NCBI GenBank assembly: GCA_947630505.1
Contig: CANRHV010000001.1
Coordinates: 62,001 to 126,000, forward strand
Length of the DNA stretch: 64,000 nucleotides
Direction of reading: 5' to 3'
Origin: an uncultured Monoglobus sp.
GTDB taxonomy: Bacteria; Bacillota; Clostridia; Monoglobales; Monoglobaceae
In this document: positions 50,739-60,099 of the stretch, in pieces
Position numbering within the stretch: position 1 is the first letter of the stretch
Layout: every line of letters starts with the position of its first letter
Position numbers and translations under genes: made by a program
Notes under the pieces: generated by a model
Told to the model about the DNA's origin: nothing
The model's database searches: none
Seen by the model: only the letters and a program-made list of their open reading frames with translations

Positions 50739-52238
50739 ATGAGCGAAAATAACAGGCAGACAGAAAAGGAACTTAACGAGGTACTGAGAATACGGAGGGA
50801 CAAGCTCGGCGTTCTCAGGGAGAGCGGACGCAACCCGTTTGAGGTGACGTCCTTTGACCGCAAGGACATGGCCGGCGACATCAAGGCCGACTATGAGGCA
50901 TACGAGGGAAAGATCGTCACGATAGCCGGCAGGCTGATGGCAAAGCGCGTTATGGGAAAAATGTCATTCGCCGATCTGTCGGACCGCAGCGGCAGGATAC
51001 AGCTCTGCGTAAAGAGAGACGAGCTTGGCGACGACGAGTACAAGATATATAAGAAATACGACATCGGCGATATAGTCGGCGTGACCGGAGAGGTTTTCAA
51101 GACCAAAATGGGCGAGATAACCGTCCGCGCGTCAAGCGTTAAGCTGCTGTCCAAATCCCTGCGCCCCCTGCCCGAAAAGTTCCACGGCATGACTAACACC
51201 GACCTGAGATACAGACAGCGCTATGTCGATCTGATAATGAACGACGAGGTGCGCAGAACGTTCGAGCTGCGCTCGGTCATCATCCGCGCGATCAGAAGCT
51301 TTCTTGACGAGCGCGGCTTTATGGAGGTTGAGACACCCATACTCAACACGATCCCCGGCGGCGCGGCGGCAAGACCGTTTATCACCCACCACAACACGCT
51401 CGACATAGATATGTACATGCGCATAGCGCCCGAGCTTTACTTAAAGCGCCTTATCGTGGGCGGCTTTGAGAAGGTCTACGAGATGGGACGCCTGTTCAGA
51501 AACGAAGGCATGGACGTTAAGCACAATCCGGAGTTCACATCTGTGGAGGTATACGAGGCCTATGCTGACTATGAGGACATGATGGACCTCACCGAGGACC
51601 TGTTTAATTATGTGGCAGAAAAGGCGCTGGGAACCACCAAGCTCACCTATCAGGGCGAGGAGATCGACCTGGGCGGAAAATGGGAGCGGCTCACCATGCT
51701 TGACGCGATAAAGAAGTACGTCGGCATCGATATGCGCGGGGCCGCGACAGCCGAGGAAGCCATAGATATGGCGAAAGCCGCAGGAGTTGAGTTTGACGAC
51801 GACGCGCCCAAGATGTCAAAGGGCGAAGTGATCAGTTATGTGTTTGAGGAAAAAGTGGAGGACCGGCTTGTCCAGCCCACATTTATATACGAGTATCCGG
51901 TTGAGATCTCTCCGCTGGCAAAGCGCTACGCCGACAATCCCGACTTCACCGAAAGGTTTGAGGTGTTCATAACCCGACGCGAGTTCGGCAACGCGTTCTC
52001 GGAGCTCAATGACCCGATAGACCAGAAGGAAAGGTTCATAAAGCAGGTCGAAAAGCGCGAAGCGGGCGACGACGAGGCCAACATGATGGACGAGGACTAC
52101 GTCAACGCCCTCGAGTACGGCCTGCCCCCCACAGGCGGCCTCGGAATAGGCGTCGACCGCCTGGTAATGCTCCTCACCGACAGCAGCTCCATTCGCGACG
52201 TTTTATTGTTCCCCACAATGAAACCTATAGAGGAGTAA
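50739..52238 (+). CDS. lysS: lysyl-tRNA synthetase (class II)
   Basis: 499 aa. OB-fold anticodon-binding domain at about 60-150, then the class II core with [18 protein letters not shown] (motif 2) and [12 protein letters not shown] (motif 3). Charges tRNA-Lys. 22 nt after greA with GGAGG; likely operon. Confidence 0.97.
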   Translation: MSENNRQTEKELNEVLRIRRDKLGVLRESGRNPFEVTSFDRKDMAGDIKADYEAYEGKIVTIAGRLMAKRVMGKMSFADLSDRSGRIQLCVKRDELGDDEYKIYKKYDIGDIVGVTGEVFKTKMGEITVRASSVKLLSKSLRPLPEKFHGMTNTDLRYRQRYVDLIMNDEVRRTFELRSVIIRAIRSFLDERGFMEVETPILNTIPGGAAARPFITHHNTLDIDMYMRIAPELYLKRLIVGGFEKVYEMGRLFRNEGMDVKHNPEFTSVEVYEAYADYEDMMDLTEDLFNYVAEKALGTTKLTYQGEEIDLGGKWERLTMLDAIKKYVGIDMRGAATAEEAIDMAKAAGVEFDDDAPKMSKGEVISYVFEEKVEDRLVQPTFIYEYPVEISPLAKRYADNPDFTERFEVFITRREFGNAFSELNDPIDQKERFIKQVEKREAGDDEANMMDEDYVNALEYGLPPTGGLGIGVDRLVMLLTDSSSIRDVLLFPTMKPIEE

Positions 52239-52370
52239 AGAGCCGTTATTAAGGCGTACGGCAAAGCCCAAAAGCGCGTAAATAGGCCGTTTTCGGGCGT
52301 TTATACACCGAAAACATAAACACAAAACTGCGCCGAATTTGCGAACAATTTGCGAACAAATCAAGTATAA

Positions 52371-52404
52371 AAAGCCGCAGAAACGTATTCCCGCGGCTTT
52401 TTTG
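52371..52404 (+). terminator. terminator after greA-lysS
   Basis: AAAGCCGC/GCGGCTTT stem with a 14-nt loop followed by TTTTTTG. Ends the operon. Confidence 0.85.
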
Positions 52405-52482
52405 CGCTTTTTTTTAACACAACAGAACGGAGAGATATACACAATGGAACCAATGACACAGTATTATCGGGGTTTGTCATGA
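52405..52482. other. gap at the left edge of the A/T-rich islet
   Basis: Holds only a 12-codon ORF with GGAGAG upstream (MEPMTQYYRGLS). Possibly the scar of insertion or of a lost gene. Nothing else seen. Confidence 0.35.
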
Positions 52483-52511
52483 TTGACAAGTTAAGCGCTT
52501 TATGTTATTAT
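52483..52511 (+). promoter_or_regulatory. promoter of the HipB-like gene
   Basis: TTGACA (52483-52488), 17 nt, TATTAT (52506-52511). Confidence 0.78.
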
Positions 52512-52551
52512 AATTATGCAAATTAGATAAATTAAGAAATCAGGTGATAGT

Positions 52552-52890
52552 ATGAAAATAACCGAAAACGAAAATGAACAGGCTATTTTGAAAGAAATTG
52601 GAGCCCGAATCAAACAGTGCCGCATATTATTAGATATTACGCAGGCCGAACTTGCGGACAAATGCGGAGTTTCAGACCGTACGGTATTTCGTATTGAAAA
52701 TGGGGAAGACTCAAAATTTTCAAATTATATAAAAATACTGACAGAATTGCGGTTAAGGCAAAATATAGATATACTGATTCCGGAACTACCGCCGGATTTT
52801 AAGCCGCTGTCTAAGCGGAAAAAACCAAGACAGCGCGTTAGATCAAGACGTTACGCAAAATCAAGTCGAGTTTGGGAAGAAGATAAATAA
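52552..52890 (+). CDS. HipB-like XRE antitoxin, orphan
   Basis: 112 aa. HTH at about 15-65 (ITQAELADKCGVSDRTVFRIE). The tail LIPELPPDFKPLSKRKKPRQ is typical of HipB-type partners of HipA kinases in gut clostridia and Bacteroidota. No hipA frame follows. The 250 nt after it have only short broken frames, so it may be an orphan or solitary antitoxin. Confidence 0.72.
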   Translation: MKITENENEQAILKEIGARIKQCRILLDITQAELADKCGVSDRTVFRIENGEDSKFSNYIKILTELRLRQNIDILIPELPPDFKPLSKRKKPRQRVRSRRYAKSSRVWEEDK

Positions 52891-53058
52891 AAGATAATAG
52901 AGCCGGACAATAAAGAATATACCGGAATCGAGTTTGTATATTACCTTCGGGATTAACTAAAGCTTACGCTATATGCCGCGACCGTTCCTCACATAGAAAA
53001 CAGAGCGGCCGCCATTGAGCATGAATTCGGGATATTGATGAAAAGAAATAGAAAATGT
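52891..53058. other. degenerate sequence after the HipB-like gene
   Basis: No ORF above 30 codons with an SD. Short readable pieces (such as AAAIEHEFGILMKR near 53005-53050) suggest remains of a decayed coding sequence, of unknown family. Confidence 0.35.
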
Positions 53059-53118
53059 AATTAGTCAAGTATAAATTACTCATTTATGCTTGACTAATTT
53101 ATTTTTGCGTGCTATAAT
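53059..53118 (+). promoter_or_regulatory. promoter with 11-bp inverted repeat operator
   Basis: TTGACT (53090-53095), 17 nt, TATAAT (53113-53118). The -35 is inside the right arm of a perfect inverted repeat AATTAGTCAAG (53059-53069) / CTTGACTAATT (53089-53099). Probably a repressor-controlled promoter for the ATPase gene. Confidence 0.75.
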
Positions 53119-53147
53119 ATAAACAACCTAAGATGGAGGTTGTGTAA

Positions 53148-54551
53148 ATGTTTATAGGCAGGGAGCGCGAGATTAATACTCTTGACAGTCTGTATAAATC
53201 GAATAAATTTGAATTTGCGGTTATTTACGGCAGGCGCCGTGTCGGCAAAACTTCACTTATAAATCGGTTTATCGGGAATAAAAGAGCTGTGTATTTCATG
53301 GGTGTTGAAAGCAATGCAAAGCAGAATCTTGAAAACTTTTCAAAAAGCGTTATGGAGTTTGCAAGCGGCTTTGAAACCGAATCATCTTTCCTTTCATTCC
53401 AAGCCGCGATTGAATATGTGTTTAAGCTTGCGGAAAAAGAAAGGGTAATACTTGCAATCGACGAATATCCTTATGTGGCTCGTTCGTCAAAAAGTCTTGC
53501 ATCCACTTTGCAGCTCTTGATAGACAAATACAAAGATACATCAAAACTAATGCTTATTCTCTGCGGTTCTTCCATGTCATATATGGAAGACCATGTGCTT
53601 GCGTATAAAGCGCCTCTCTATGGCAGAAGAACGGCTCAAATCAAGCTTTTACCGTTTGAGTTTGAAGAAGCCTGCGAGTGCCTTCGAGGTATGCCGGACG
53701 AGGATAAGGCGCTGATTTACGGTATTGCCGGCGGCACGCCGCAGTATCTTTTGCAGATGAGCAGCAAATTGAGCGTGGAAGATAATATAAAAAACACATA
53801 TCTTAACCCTACATCTTTTCTTTATGAAGAGCCGATCAATCTGTTAAAACAAGAAGTCCGTGAGCCCGCTACTTATATGGCAATTATTACGGCTATAGCC
53901 GCAGGATCGTCAAGAATGTCGGAAATTTCAAGCAAGGTCGGAGAAGAGACAAATGTATGCACGAACTACATTAAAAACCTTATAAATCTCGGAATTGTGC
54001 GGAAAGAAACGCCTTACGGCGAAAAGGCTTCCAGAAAGTCGATATATTCTATTGAGGACAATATGTTTCGTTTTTGGTATCGGTTTGTGCTTGACAATAA
54101 TTCGCTCATTGTACGCGGGGCCGCGGATTTGGTTTACCAACGAATTGAACCTCATCTTTCTGACTATATGGGCAAGGTTTTTGAGGAGATATGTAAGCAG
54201 TATCTTTGGAAACAGCTTCTTTCCGGCAACTGCCCGGTAGAGTTTAACTCTCTCGGTCGTTGGTGGGGCAATGATCCTCAAGAAAAAGCCCAAGCCGAGA
54301 TTGACATTATGGGCGAACAGGATAAAAATACGGCTTTGTTTGCGGAATGCAAATGGACAAACGAAAAAGTTGACCTCGGCATTTTGGAAACGCTCGCAAA
54401 ACGCAGCGAATTGTTTAACTATAAAACAAAGCATTACTACCTGTTCTCAAAATCCGGCTTCACAAAAGGATGTATCGACAAAGCGAAGGATATGGGTAAT
54501 GTGAGATTGGTTGAATATAAAGAAATGACGGAGGAGAAATATTATGGCTAA
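53148..54551 (+). CDS. ATPase_2 / DUF234 family protein
   Basis: 467 aa. N-terminal STAND-like ATPase with Walker A YGRRRVGKTSLI and Walker B-like ILAIDEYPYVA, then an LLCGSSMSYME sensor and a winged helix. The C-terminal DUF234 domain (WWGNDPQEKAQAEIDI ... FAECKWTNEKV) has the D-x(n)-ExK pattern of PD-(D/E)XK nucleases. Widespread in archaea and clostridia, function unclear; a defence or mobile-element role is possible. Start ATG with GGAGG. Confidence 0.82.
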   Translation: MFIGREREINTLDSLYKSNKFEFAVIYGRRRVGKTSLINRFIGNKRAVYFMGVESNAKQNLENFSKSVMEFASGFETESSFLSFQAAIEYVFKLAEKERVILAIDEYPYVARSSKSLASTLQLLIDKYKDTSKLMLILCGSSMSYMEDHVLAYKAPLYGRRTAQIKLLPFEFEEACECLRGMPDEDKALIYGIAGGTPQYLLQMSSKLSVEDNIKNTYLNPTSFLYEEPINLLKQEVREPATYMAIITAIAAGSSRMSEISSKVGEETNVCTNYIKNLINLGIVRKETPYGEKASRKSIYSIEDNMFRFWYRFVLDNNSLIVRGAADLVYQRIEPHLSDYMGKVFEEICKQYLWKQLLSGNCPVEFNSLGRWWGNDPQEKAQAEIDIMGEQDKNTALFAECKWTNEKVDLGILETLAKRSELFNYKTKHYYLFSKSGFTKGCIDKAKDMGNVRLVEYKEMTEEKYYG

Positions 54552-54828
54552 AATCAGTGAAGAAATTAAGGTTATACCTCATAATGGAAGAAAAGATTCA
54601 GGAACATGGGACAGTATTAGAAAAGAATGGATAAATCAAATTGACGGAACAGCTGTACCAGATAAATATGTTTGGCTGAAACAAAAAATAAATATATCTG
54701 ATGAGGCTTTAGCTGAAGCATATATCAAAACTGATTATAGTAAATTGTCAAATGATGATTTTGAAAGAGTCCTAAAAAAGTATTCCTTATTTAAATATAT
54801 GGATGAAAATGGATTATTGGAGGTGTAA
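54544..54828 (+). CDS. hypothetical protein
   Basis: 94 aa, overlapping the ATPase gene by 8 nt (ATGGCTAA reading), ending 1 nt before the next start. No domain recognised. Coupled with the specificity subunit that follows, perhaps the remains of a methylase. Confidence 0.5.
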   Translation: MAKISEEIKVIPHNGRKDSGTWDSIRKEWINQIDGTAVPDKYVWLKQKINISDEALAEAYIKTDYSKLSNDDFERVLKKYSLFKYMDENGLLEV

Positions 54829-54829
54829 C

Positions 54830-55339
54830 ATGTTTGACAAAAACTGTTGGAGCGAATTCTATCTATCTGATTTGTTCGAAATAAAAAAAGGAAAACGTCT
54901 CACTCGAGAAAATCAAACTCCAGGTGATATAATATTTGTAGGTGCAACTGCATGTAATAATGGCATTACTTCATATATTGGACAAAATCCTATTCATGAC
55001 GGAAATACAATTTCATTGACTTATAATGGTTCAGTTGGCGAAGCATTTTATCAAAAAGAACCATTTTGGGCATCTGATGATGTAAATGTATTATATCCTA
55101 AAAATTTTGTTATGAATGAAAAAATAGCATTGTTCTTTTGTACTATTTTAAGACATGAAAAACAAATGTGGTCTTACGCTAGGAAGTGGAACTTAGAGCA
55201 GATGAATAATACAATTATAAAGCTTCCCGTAAACAAAAACCAAGAACCTGATTTTAATTATATGGAGACTTTCATGGATAGTTTAGATGGAGATGTTTAT
55301 GATATTCCAGATTATTTTTTGACTGAAGGATTGCTTTAG
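54830..55339 (+). CDS. orphan restriction-modification specificity subunit (one TRD)
   Basis: 169 aa from an ATG after GGAGG. WSEFYLSDLFEIKKGKRLT ... GDIIFVGATACNNGITSYI ... GNTISLTYNGSVGEAFYQ is the target-recognition domain of type I / BcgI-like S subunits. Only one TRD and no M or R gene nearby. Could serve a distant system or be inactive. Confidence 0.8.
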   Translation: MFDKNCWSEFYLSDLFEIKKGKRLTRENQTPGDIIFVGATACNNGITSYIGQNPIHDGNTISLTYNGSVGEAFYQKEPFWASDDVNVLYPKNFVMNEKIALFFCTILRHEKQMWSYARKWNLEQMNNTIIKLPVNKNQEPDFNYMETFMDSLDGDVYDIPDYFLTEGLL

Positions 55340-55365
55340 TTAAAAGATTATAAACGTAAAAAAGC

Positions 55366-55384
55366 GGCAGACTGTCGGTCTGCC
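55366..55384. repeat. 7-bp hairpin
   Basis: GGCAGAC/GTCTGCC with loop TGTCG, 27 nt after the specificity gene. A weak terminator candidate, as the following run is C-rich. Confidence 0.5.
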
Positions 55385-55415
55385 CCCATTAATCATATAT
55401 AACGAGCCAGACTTG

Positions 55416-55450
55416 GTAATGTTTGATAGTGCTTCAAACATTACTTTTTT
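55416..55450 (+). terminator. terminator at the right edge of the islet
   Basis: Perfect 11-bp stem GTAATGTTTGA/TCAAACATTAC with a 7-nt loop and T6. Confidence 0.88.
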
Positions 55451-55645
55451 GTATTTTTGAGCATTTGTATATACAATTGTTATAGCATTTATATACCAAT
55501 TTGAGAAAGATCAAGTGTTTCAAAAGAGGGTGATATCCTCATTTGGTTTCGTGGTTCCCAATAGGGAGCGAACAGCCTCCCTGTTGACACACGATTTTGC
55601 GTTGCAAAATCTATTGTGTTATACCATTTGTAGTCGCAGGCGGTA
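55451..55645. other. gene-free, palindrome-rich stretch
   Basis: No credible ORF. Contains GGGAG..CTCCC-type pairings near 55560-55585 and ATTTTGC/GCAAAAT (55592-55608). Looks like the remnant of a mobile-element end or a structured RNA; not identified. Confidence 0.35.
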
Positions 55646-55680
55646 AAAAGTGATTGAGGCGAGTTTTCTCAGTCACTTTT
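55646..55680. terminator. 13-bp hairpin
   Basis: AAAAGTGATTGAG (55646-55658) pairs with CTCAGTCACTTTT (55668-55680) with one G-U. A tail of T and mixed bases follows. Could terminate in either direction. Confidence 0.7.
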
Positions 55681-55758
55681 GTCTATTGAACAAAAAATGT
55701 TTGCACTGCGTGTCTTAGAGGTAAATTGAAAATTTGTGAACAATTTGGCAAATTCGTA

Positions 55759-55787
55759 TTGCAAAATAAAATTCGGTATGGTATAAT
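55759..55787 (+). promoter_or_regulatory. promoter for the ArsR-linked operon
   Basis: TTGCAA (55759-55764), 17 nt, TATAAT (55782-55787), about 95 nt before the next gene. Confidence 0.72.
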
Positions 55788-55885
55788 AGCAAAGTATGCA
55801 TAATATATGATCGGGATTATTGCGGCCGCGGGGCGGCTTTGGAACTTCGATTTAAATGCTGATCATCGGAAAAGAGTTGATTTTT

Positions 55886-56524
55886 ATGGACAGTCAGGCC
55901 AGAGAGGCCAGAGAGATGACAAAACAGCTGCCTTTTAAAAAGCGGCTTATAAACTTCTGGTTTTACAACAAATGGATAGTTGCGGGAGTGATCCTGGTTA
56001 TCCTCACGATCGCGCTGACGATCTATGAGGTCACCAATGTTCAGTCCTATGATTCCCTTGTGGCGGTTTACAGCGGCGACGCGGTGCCCGAGGAGGTCGC
56101 GGGCAAGATACAGGCCGAGCTTACCGAATACTGCAACGACGTCAATCAGGACGGAAATATTTCGGTCTCGGTGACGCCGATGTCCGGCAGCCGCGACGAC
56201 GGCAGCGAGGAGGCGGTGGCGGTCGAGACGCGCCTGATGAGCGAGCTCAATTCCGGAACCAACGACATATATATTGTCGACAAGGAGTACTATGACTTTT
56301 TGATGGACAACGACTACGCCGAATGCTTCTCACAGGTGTACCCGCTGAACGAAAACGGCGCGCTTATGGAAAAGATGGGGCTTTCGGGAGAGTATTATCT
56401 GCTGGTTCGCGATCTGTATCCGGCTCATGAGGGCAAGGCTGACAAGCGGGCCGCTCACAACAACGCGGTGGCGATATACGAGCATCTCGCGGGGATCGCG
56501 CATGATGACCCCGCCGCGGAATAA
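55886..56524 (+). CDS. single-pass membrane protein, extracytoplasmic domain
   Basis: 212 aa. A cytoplasmic basic N-terminus is followed by one transmembrane helix at about 28-50 (WIVAGVILVILTIALTIYEV) and an outside domain that resembles a small substrate-binding-like alpha/beta fold (DIYIVDKEYYDFLM). Followed 13 nt later by an ArsR regulator, so it may be metal-related. No family assigned. Confidence 0.65.
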   Translation: MDSQAREAREMTKQLPFKKRLINFWFYNKWIVAGVILVILTIALTIYEVTNVQSYDSLVAVYSGDAVPEEVAGKIQAELTEYCNDVNQDGNISVSVTPMSGSRDDGSEEAVAVETRLMSELNSGTNDIYIVDKEYYDFLMDNDYAECFSQVYPLNENGALMEKMGLSGEYYLLVRDLYPAHEGKADKRAAHNNAVAIYEHLAGIAHDDPAAE

Positions 56525-56537
56525 AAGGTGATGTCAG

Positions 56538-56864
56538 ATGAGTGATAATATTCGAAAATGCGAGATCATGGACCCCGATCTGATTCGGCGCGTCACGTCG
56601 TTCTTTAAGGTTCTGGGCGACGAGACCCGGGTCAAGATACTCTACGCCCTGTACGGACGCGAGATGTGCGTGACCGACATAGCCGAATCTCTGGAGGCTT
56701 CGGGCTCGGCGGTGTCGCATCAGCTCAAGCAGCTCAAACTCGAGGGACACGTGAAGTCCCGCCGCGAGGGCAAGAACATATTTTACTCGCTGGACGACGA
56801 GCATGTTGTTGACATAATACATCAGGCTCTGACCCATGTCGAGCACAAATCAAACGAAAAATAA
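56538..56864 (+). CDS. ArsR/SmtB-family metal-sensing repressor
   Basis: 108 aa winged helix (VLGDETRVKILYALYGREMC ... EASGSAVSHQLKQLKLEG). The C-terminal helix contains D-x-H-x10-H-x2-H (DEH ... HVEH), the alpha-5 zinc site of CzrA/SmtB-type sensors. Predicted zinc or cobalt de-repression. The alpha-3 Cys pair of ArsR/CadC types is absent. Confidence 0.88.
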   Translation: MSDNIRKCEIMDPDLIRRVTSFFKVLGDETRVKILYALYGREMCVTDIAESLEASGSAVSHQLKQLKLEGHVKSRREGKNIFYSLDDEHVVDIIHQALTHVEHKSNEK

Positions 56865-56919
56865 ACACAAAACAACAGCAATAGATAAAAGACTAACATT
56901 AAGAATTGGAGGGATATAA

Positions 56920-59900
56920 ATGTATCGTAAGGTGTCAACCGAGCTTTCCTTTGTTGAAAGAGAGAAAGAAGTAGTTGATTTTTGGAAAAAGAACGATATA
57001 TTTAAAAAGAGTGTAAAAAACCGCGAGGGAGCGGAGATATATACGTTTTTTGACGGACCGCCCACGGCCAACGGCAAGCCCCATATAGGCCACGTGCTGA
57101 CCCGCGCGATCAAGGACCTGATCCCCAGGTACCGCACCATGAAGGGCTATTTGGTAGAGCGCAAGGCGGGCTGGGACACCCACGGCCTGCCCGTTGAACT
57201 TGAGGTCGAGAAGAGCCTCGGCATCAGCGGCAAGCCCGAGATCGAAAAATACGGCGTTGAGGACTTTATCAAAAAGTGCAAGGACAGCGTTTTCGTGTAC
57301 CAGAGCGACTGGGAGGAAATGAGCGACCGCGTCGGATTCTGGGCCGATATGGACAACCCGTACGTAACCTACCACAACGACTATATTGAGTCGGTATGGT
57401 GGGCGCTCAGGCAGATCTGGGATAAAGGCCTGCTCTACAAGGGCCACAAGATCATGCCCTACTGCCCGCGCTGCGGCACCGCGCTGTCGAGCCACGAGGT
57501 GGCGCAGGGCTACAAGGACGTCAAGGAAAACTCGATCATCGCCAAGTTCCACATAAAGGACGCGCCCGAGAACGAGTATATTCTCGCGTGGACCACGACG
57601 CCCTGGACGCTGCCGTCCAATGTGGCGCTGTGCGTCAATCCCTATGAGACCTACGTCAAGATCGACACGGGCAGCGAGAAATATATTCTGGCCGAGGCGC
57701 TGCTTGAGAAGGTTATCGACGGTGAGTACACCGTGCTTGAAAAGCACGTCGGAACCGACCTTGTGGGTATGCACTACGACCCGCTCTATGATTTCGAAAA
57801 GCCCGAGGGCGACGCCTACAGGATCGTGGCCGACAACTATGTAACCATGGAGGACGGTACCGGAATCGTGCATATCGCGCCCGCCTTCGGTGAGGACGAC
57901 AACCGCGTCGGCAAGGACTATGACCTGCCTTTTATAAATCTTGTAAACACGCAGGGCAAGTTCGTAGACGGCTGCGGAGACTGGTCGGGCATGTTCGTAA
58001 AAGACGCCGACAAGCTGATCATCCGCGACCTCAAGGACAGAGGTCAGGCGTTCGCGGTCATCCCGTTCGAGCACAGCTATCCCTTCTGCTGGAGATGCGA
58101 CACGCCGCTGCTCTACTACGCCTGCGACACGTGGTTCATCAAGATGACCGCCGTGCGCGACAATCTGCTCAAAAACAACGAGACGGTCAACTGGCTGCCG
58201 GACAACATCAAGCACGGCAGATTCGGAAACTTCCTCGAGAATATAATCGACTGGGGTCTCTCCCGCTCGAGATACTGGGGAACGCCCCTGCCTATCTGGG
58301 AGTGCTCCTGCGGACACAGACACGTTATCGGCTCTATAGCCGAGCTCAAAGAAATGGGGATCAACTGTCCCGACGACATCGAGCTGCACAAGCCGTATGT
58401 CGACGAGGTCAAGCTCCGCTGCCCCGAGTGCGGCGGCGAGATGAAGCGCGTTCCCGAGGTTATCGACTGTTGGTTCGACTCGGGCTCGATGCCCTTCGCG
58501 CAGCTCCATTATCCCTTTGAGAATAAAGAACTGTTCGAAAAGCACTTCCCCGCCGACTTCATCAGCGAGGCTATCGACCAGACCAGAGGCTGGTTCTACA
58601 CTCTGATGGCGATATCGACCCTGCTGTTTGACAAGTCGCCATATAAAAACGTTATAGTTATGGGTCACGTGCAGGACGAGCACGGCAAAAAGATGAGCAA
58701 GCACCTGGGCAACGTTATCGCGCCTATGGATATACTCAACGACCAGGGCGCAGACGCGGTTCGCTGGTACTTCTACTCGAACTCCGCGCCGTGGCTGCCC
58801 AACAGATTTTCGGCGAGAAACGTTTCGGAATCCCAGCGCAAGTTCCTGGGCACTTTGTGGAACACCTACGCGTTCTATGTGCTGTATGCCGAGATCGACA
58901 AGTTCGACCCCACAAAGCACGAGCTTGACCCCGAAAAGCTGTCGGTTATGGACAAGTGGATATTGTCAAAATTAAACGGCGTTATCAAAGAGGTGGATGA
59001 CAACCTGTTTAACTACAAGATCGTCGAGGCTACCCGCGCGATCTCCGAGTTCACCGATGAACTGTCCAACTGGTATGTGCGCAGGAGCCGCGAGCGCTTC
59101 TGGGCGAGCGAGCTGACCGACGACAAGATCAGCGCCTACATGACGCTCTACACCGTTCTGGTCGAGTTCTCGAAGGTTTGCGCGCCGTTCATCCCGTTTA
59201 TGACCGAGCAGATATATCAGAATCTGGTGCTGTCGGTCGACAAAAACGCGCCCGAGAGCGTGCACCTGTGCGACTATCCGAATATTCGCGAGGAGCTCAG
59301 CTTCCCCGAGATCGAGACCGATATGGACGCGGTGCGCAAGGTGGTTATCCTGGGCCGCGCCTGCCGCAACGAGGCGAACATCAAAAACAGACAGCCTCTG
59401 CCCAAGCTCTATATCCAGTCAAAGACCGAGATAAATCCCGATTATATTTATATAATCTTAGACGAGCTCAATATCAAAGAGGTCGAGTTTGTGGACGACG
59501 CGAGCGCGTTTATCGCCTACAAGTTTAAGCCCCAGATGAGGACTATGGGTCCCAAGTACGGACGGCTTATGCGCCCCATATTCGACGAGATCGCCAAGAT
59601 GGACGGCGCCGAGGTCATGGCCGTGCTCAATTCGGGTGAGCCACTGCGCCTTAAGGTTCAGGATACCGACGTTGAGGTTTATAAGGACGACGTGCTGATC
59701 GAGACCGAGCAGATGAACGGCCTTGTCAGCGACAGCGACGGCGGCTTCACCGTGATCCTCGACACCAACTTAAACGACGAGCTGATCGATGAGGGCTTCC
59801 TCAGAGAGATACTCAGCAAGATACAGACCATGCGCAAAGACTCAGGCTTTGAGGTTCAGGATCGGATCAGCGTGGCCTACAGCGGCAGCGAAAAGATCGC

Positions 59901-60033
59901 CGCGATTTTCGATAAGTTCGACACCGAGATCAAGACTCAGGCTCTGGCCGACACTATAGAATCGGCCGAAAACAGCGGCAAAGAGTGGAACATCAACGGC
60001 GAAAAAGTCACAATAGAAGTCAAGAAAATATAA
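56920..60033 (+). CDS. ileS: isoleucyl-tRNA synthetase
   Basis: 1037 aa class I synthetase. HIGH motif GKPHIGHVL, editing domain at about 180-390 (AWTTTPWTLPSN), and KMSKH signature GKKMSKHLGN. The C-terminal anticodon-binding and zinc-less end is like the longer, eukaryote-type IleS found in some anaerobes. GGAGG lies upstream. No T-box leader fits in the 55-nt gap before it. Confidence 0.96.
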   Translation: MYRKVSTELSFVEREKEVVDFWKKNDIFKKSVKNREGAEIYTFFDGPPTANGKPHIGHVLTRAIKDLIPRYRTMKGYLVERKAGWDTHGLPVELEVEKSLGISGKPEIEKYGVEDFIKKCKDSVFVYQSDWEEMSDRVGFWADMDNPYVTYHNDYIESVWWALRQIWDKGLLYKGHKIMPYCPRCGTALSSHEVAQGYKDVKENSIIAKFHIKDAPENEYILAWTTTPWTLPSNVALCVNPYETYVKIDTGSEKYILAEALLEKVIDGEYTVLEKHVGTDLVGMHYDPLYDFEKPEGDAYRIVADNYVTMEDGTGIVHIAPAFGEDDNRVGKDYDLPFINLVNTQGKFVDGCGDWSGMFVKDADKLIIRDLKDRGQAFAVIPFEHSYPFCWRCDTPLLYYACDTWFIKMTAVRDNLLKNNETVNWLPDNIKHGRFGNFLENIIDWGLSRSRYWGTPLPIWECSCGHRHVIGSIAELKEMGINCPDDIELHKPYVDEVKLRCPECGGEMKRVPEVIDCWFDSGSMPFAQLHYPFENKELFEKHFPADFISEAIDQTRGWFYTLMAISTLLFDKSPYKNVIVMGHVQDEHGKKMSKHLGNVIAPMDILNDQGADAVRWYFYSNSAPWLPNRFSARNVSESQRKFLGTLWNTYAFYVLYAEIDKFDPTKHELDPEKLSVMDKWILSKLNGVIKEVDDNLFNYKIVEATRAISEFTDELSNWYVRRSRERFWASELTDDKISAYMTLYTVLVEFSKVCAPFIPFMTEQIYQNLVLSVDKNAPESVHLCDYPNIREELSFPEIETDMDAVRKVVILGRACRNEANIKNRQPLPKLYIQSKTEINPDYIYIILDELNIKEVEFVDDASAFIAYKFKPQMRTMGPKYGRLMRPIFDEIAKMDGAEVMAVLNSGEPLRLKVQDTDVEVYKDDVLIETEQMNGLVSDSDGGFTVILDTNLNDELIDEGFLREILSKIQTMRKDSGFEVQDRISVAYSGSEKIAAIFDKFDTEIKTQALADTIESAENSGKEWNINGEKVTIEVKKI

Positions 60034-60052
60034 AATGTCTACAAAAAAATCA

Positions 60053-60083
60053 GCGGCTCTCCCGATTGGGAGGGCCGCATTTT
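60053..60083. terminator. terminator between convergent ileS and S41 gene
   Basis: GCGGCTCTCCC/GGGAGGGCCGC stem around GATT followed by ATTTTC. Probably bidirectional. Confidence 0.82.
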
Positions 60084-60099
60084 CAATTTTATTTATAAA

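Noticed and set aside
56865-56919. T-box leader for ileS
   Set aside because: The gap is only 55 nt and lacks a T-box sequence or terminator.
56935-58920. Long open frame (661 codons) on the minus strand opposite ileS
   Set aside because: It mirrors the high-GC codon pattern of ileS, has no SD or promoter, and its product is low-complexity Val/Arg/Leu. IleS itself is unambiguous.
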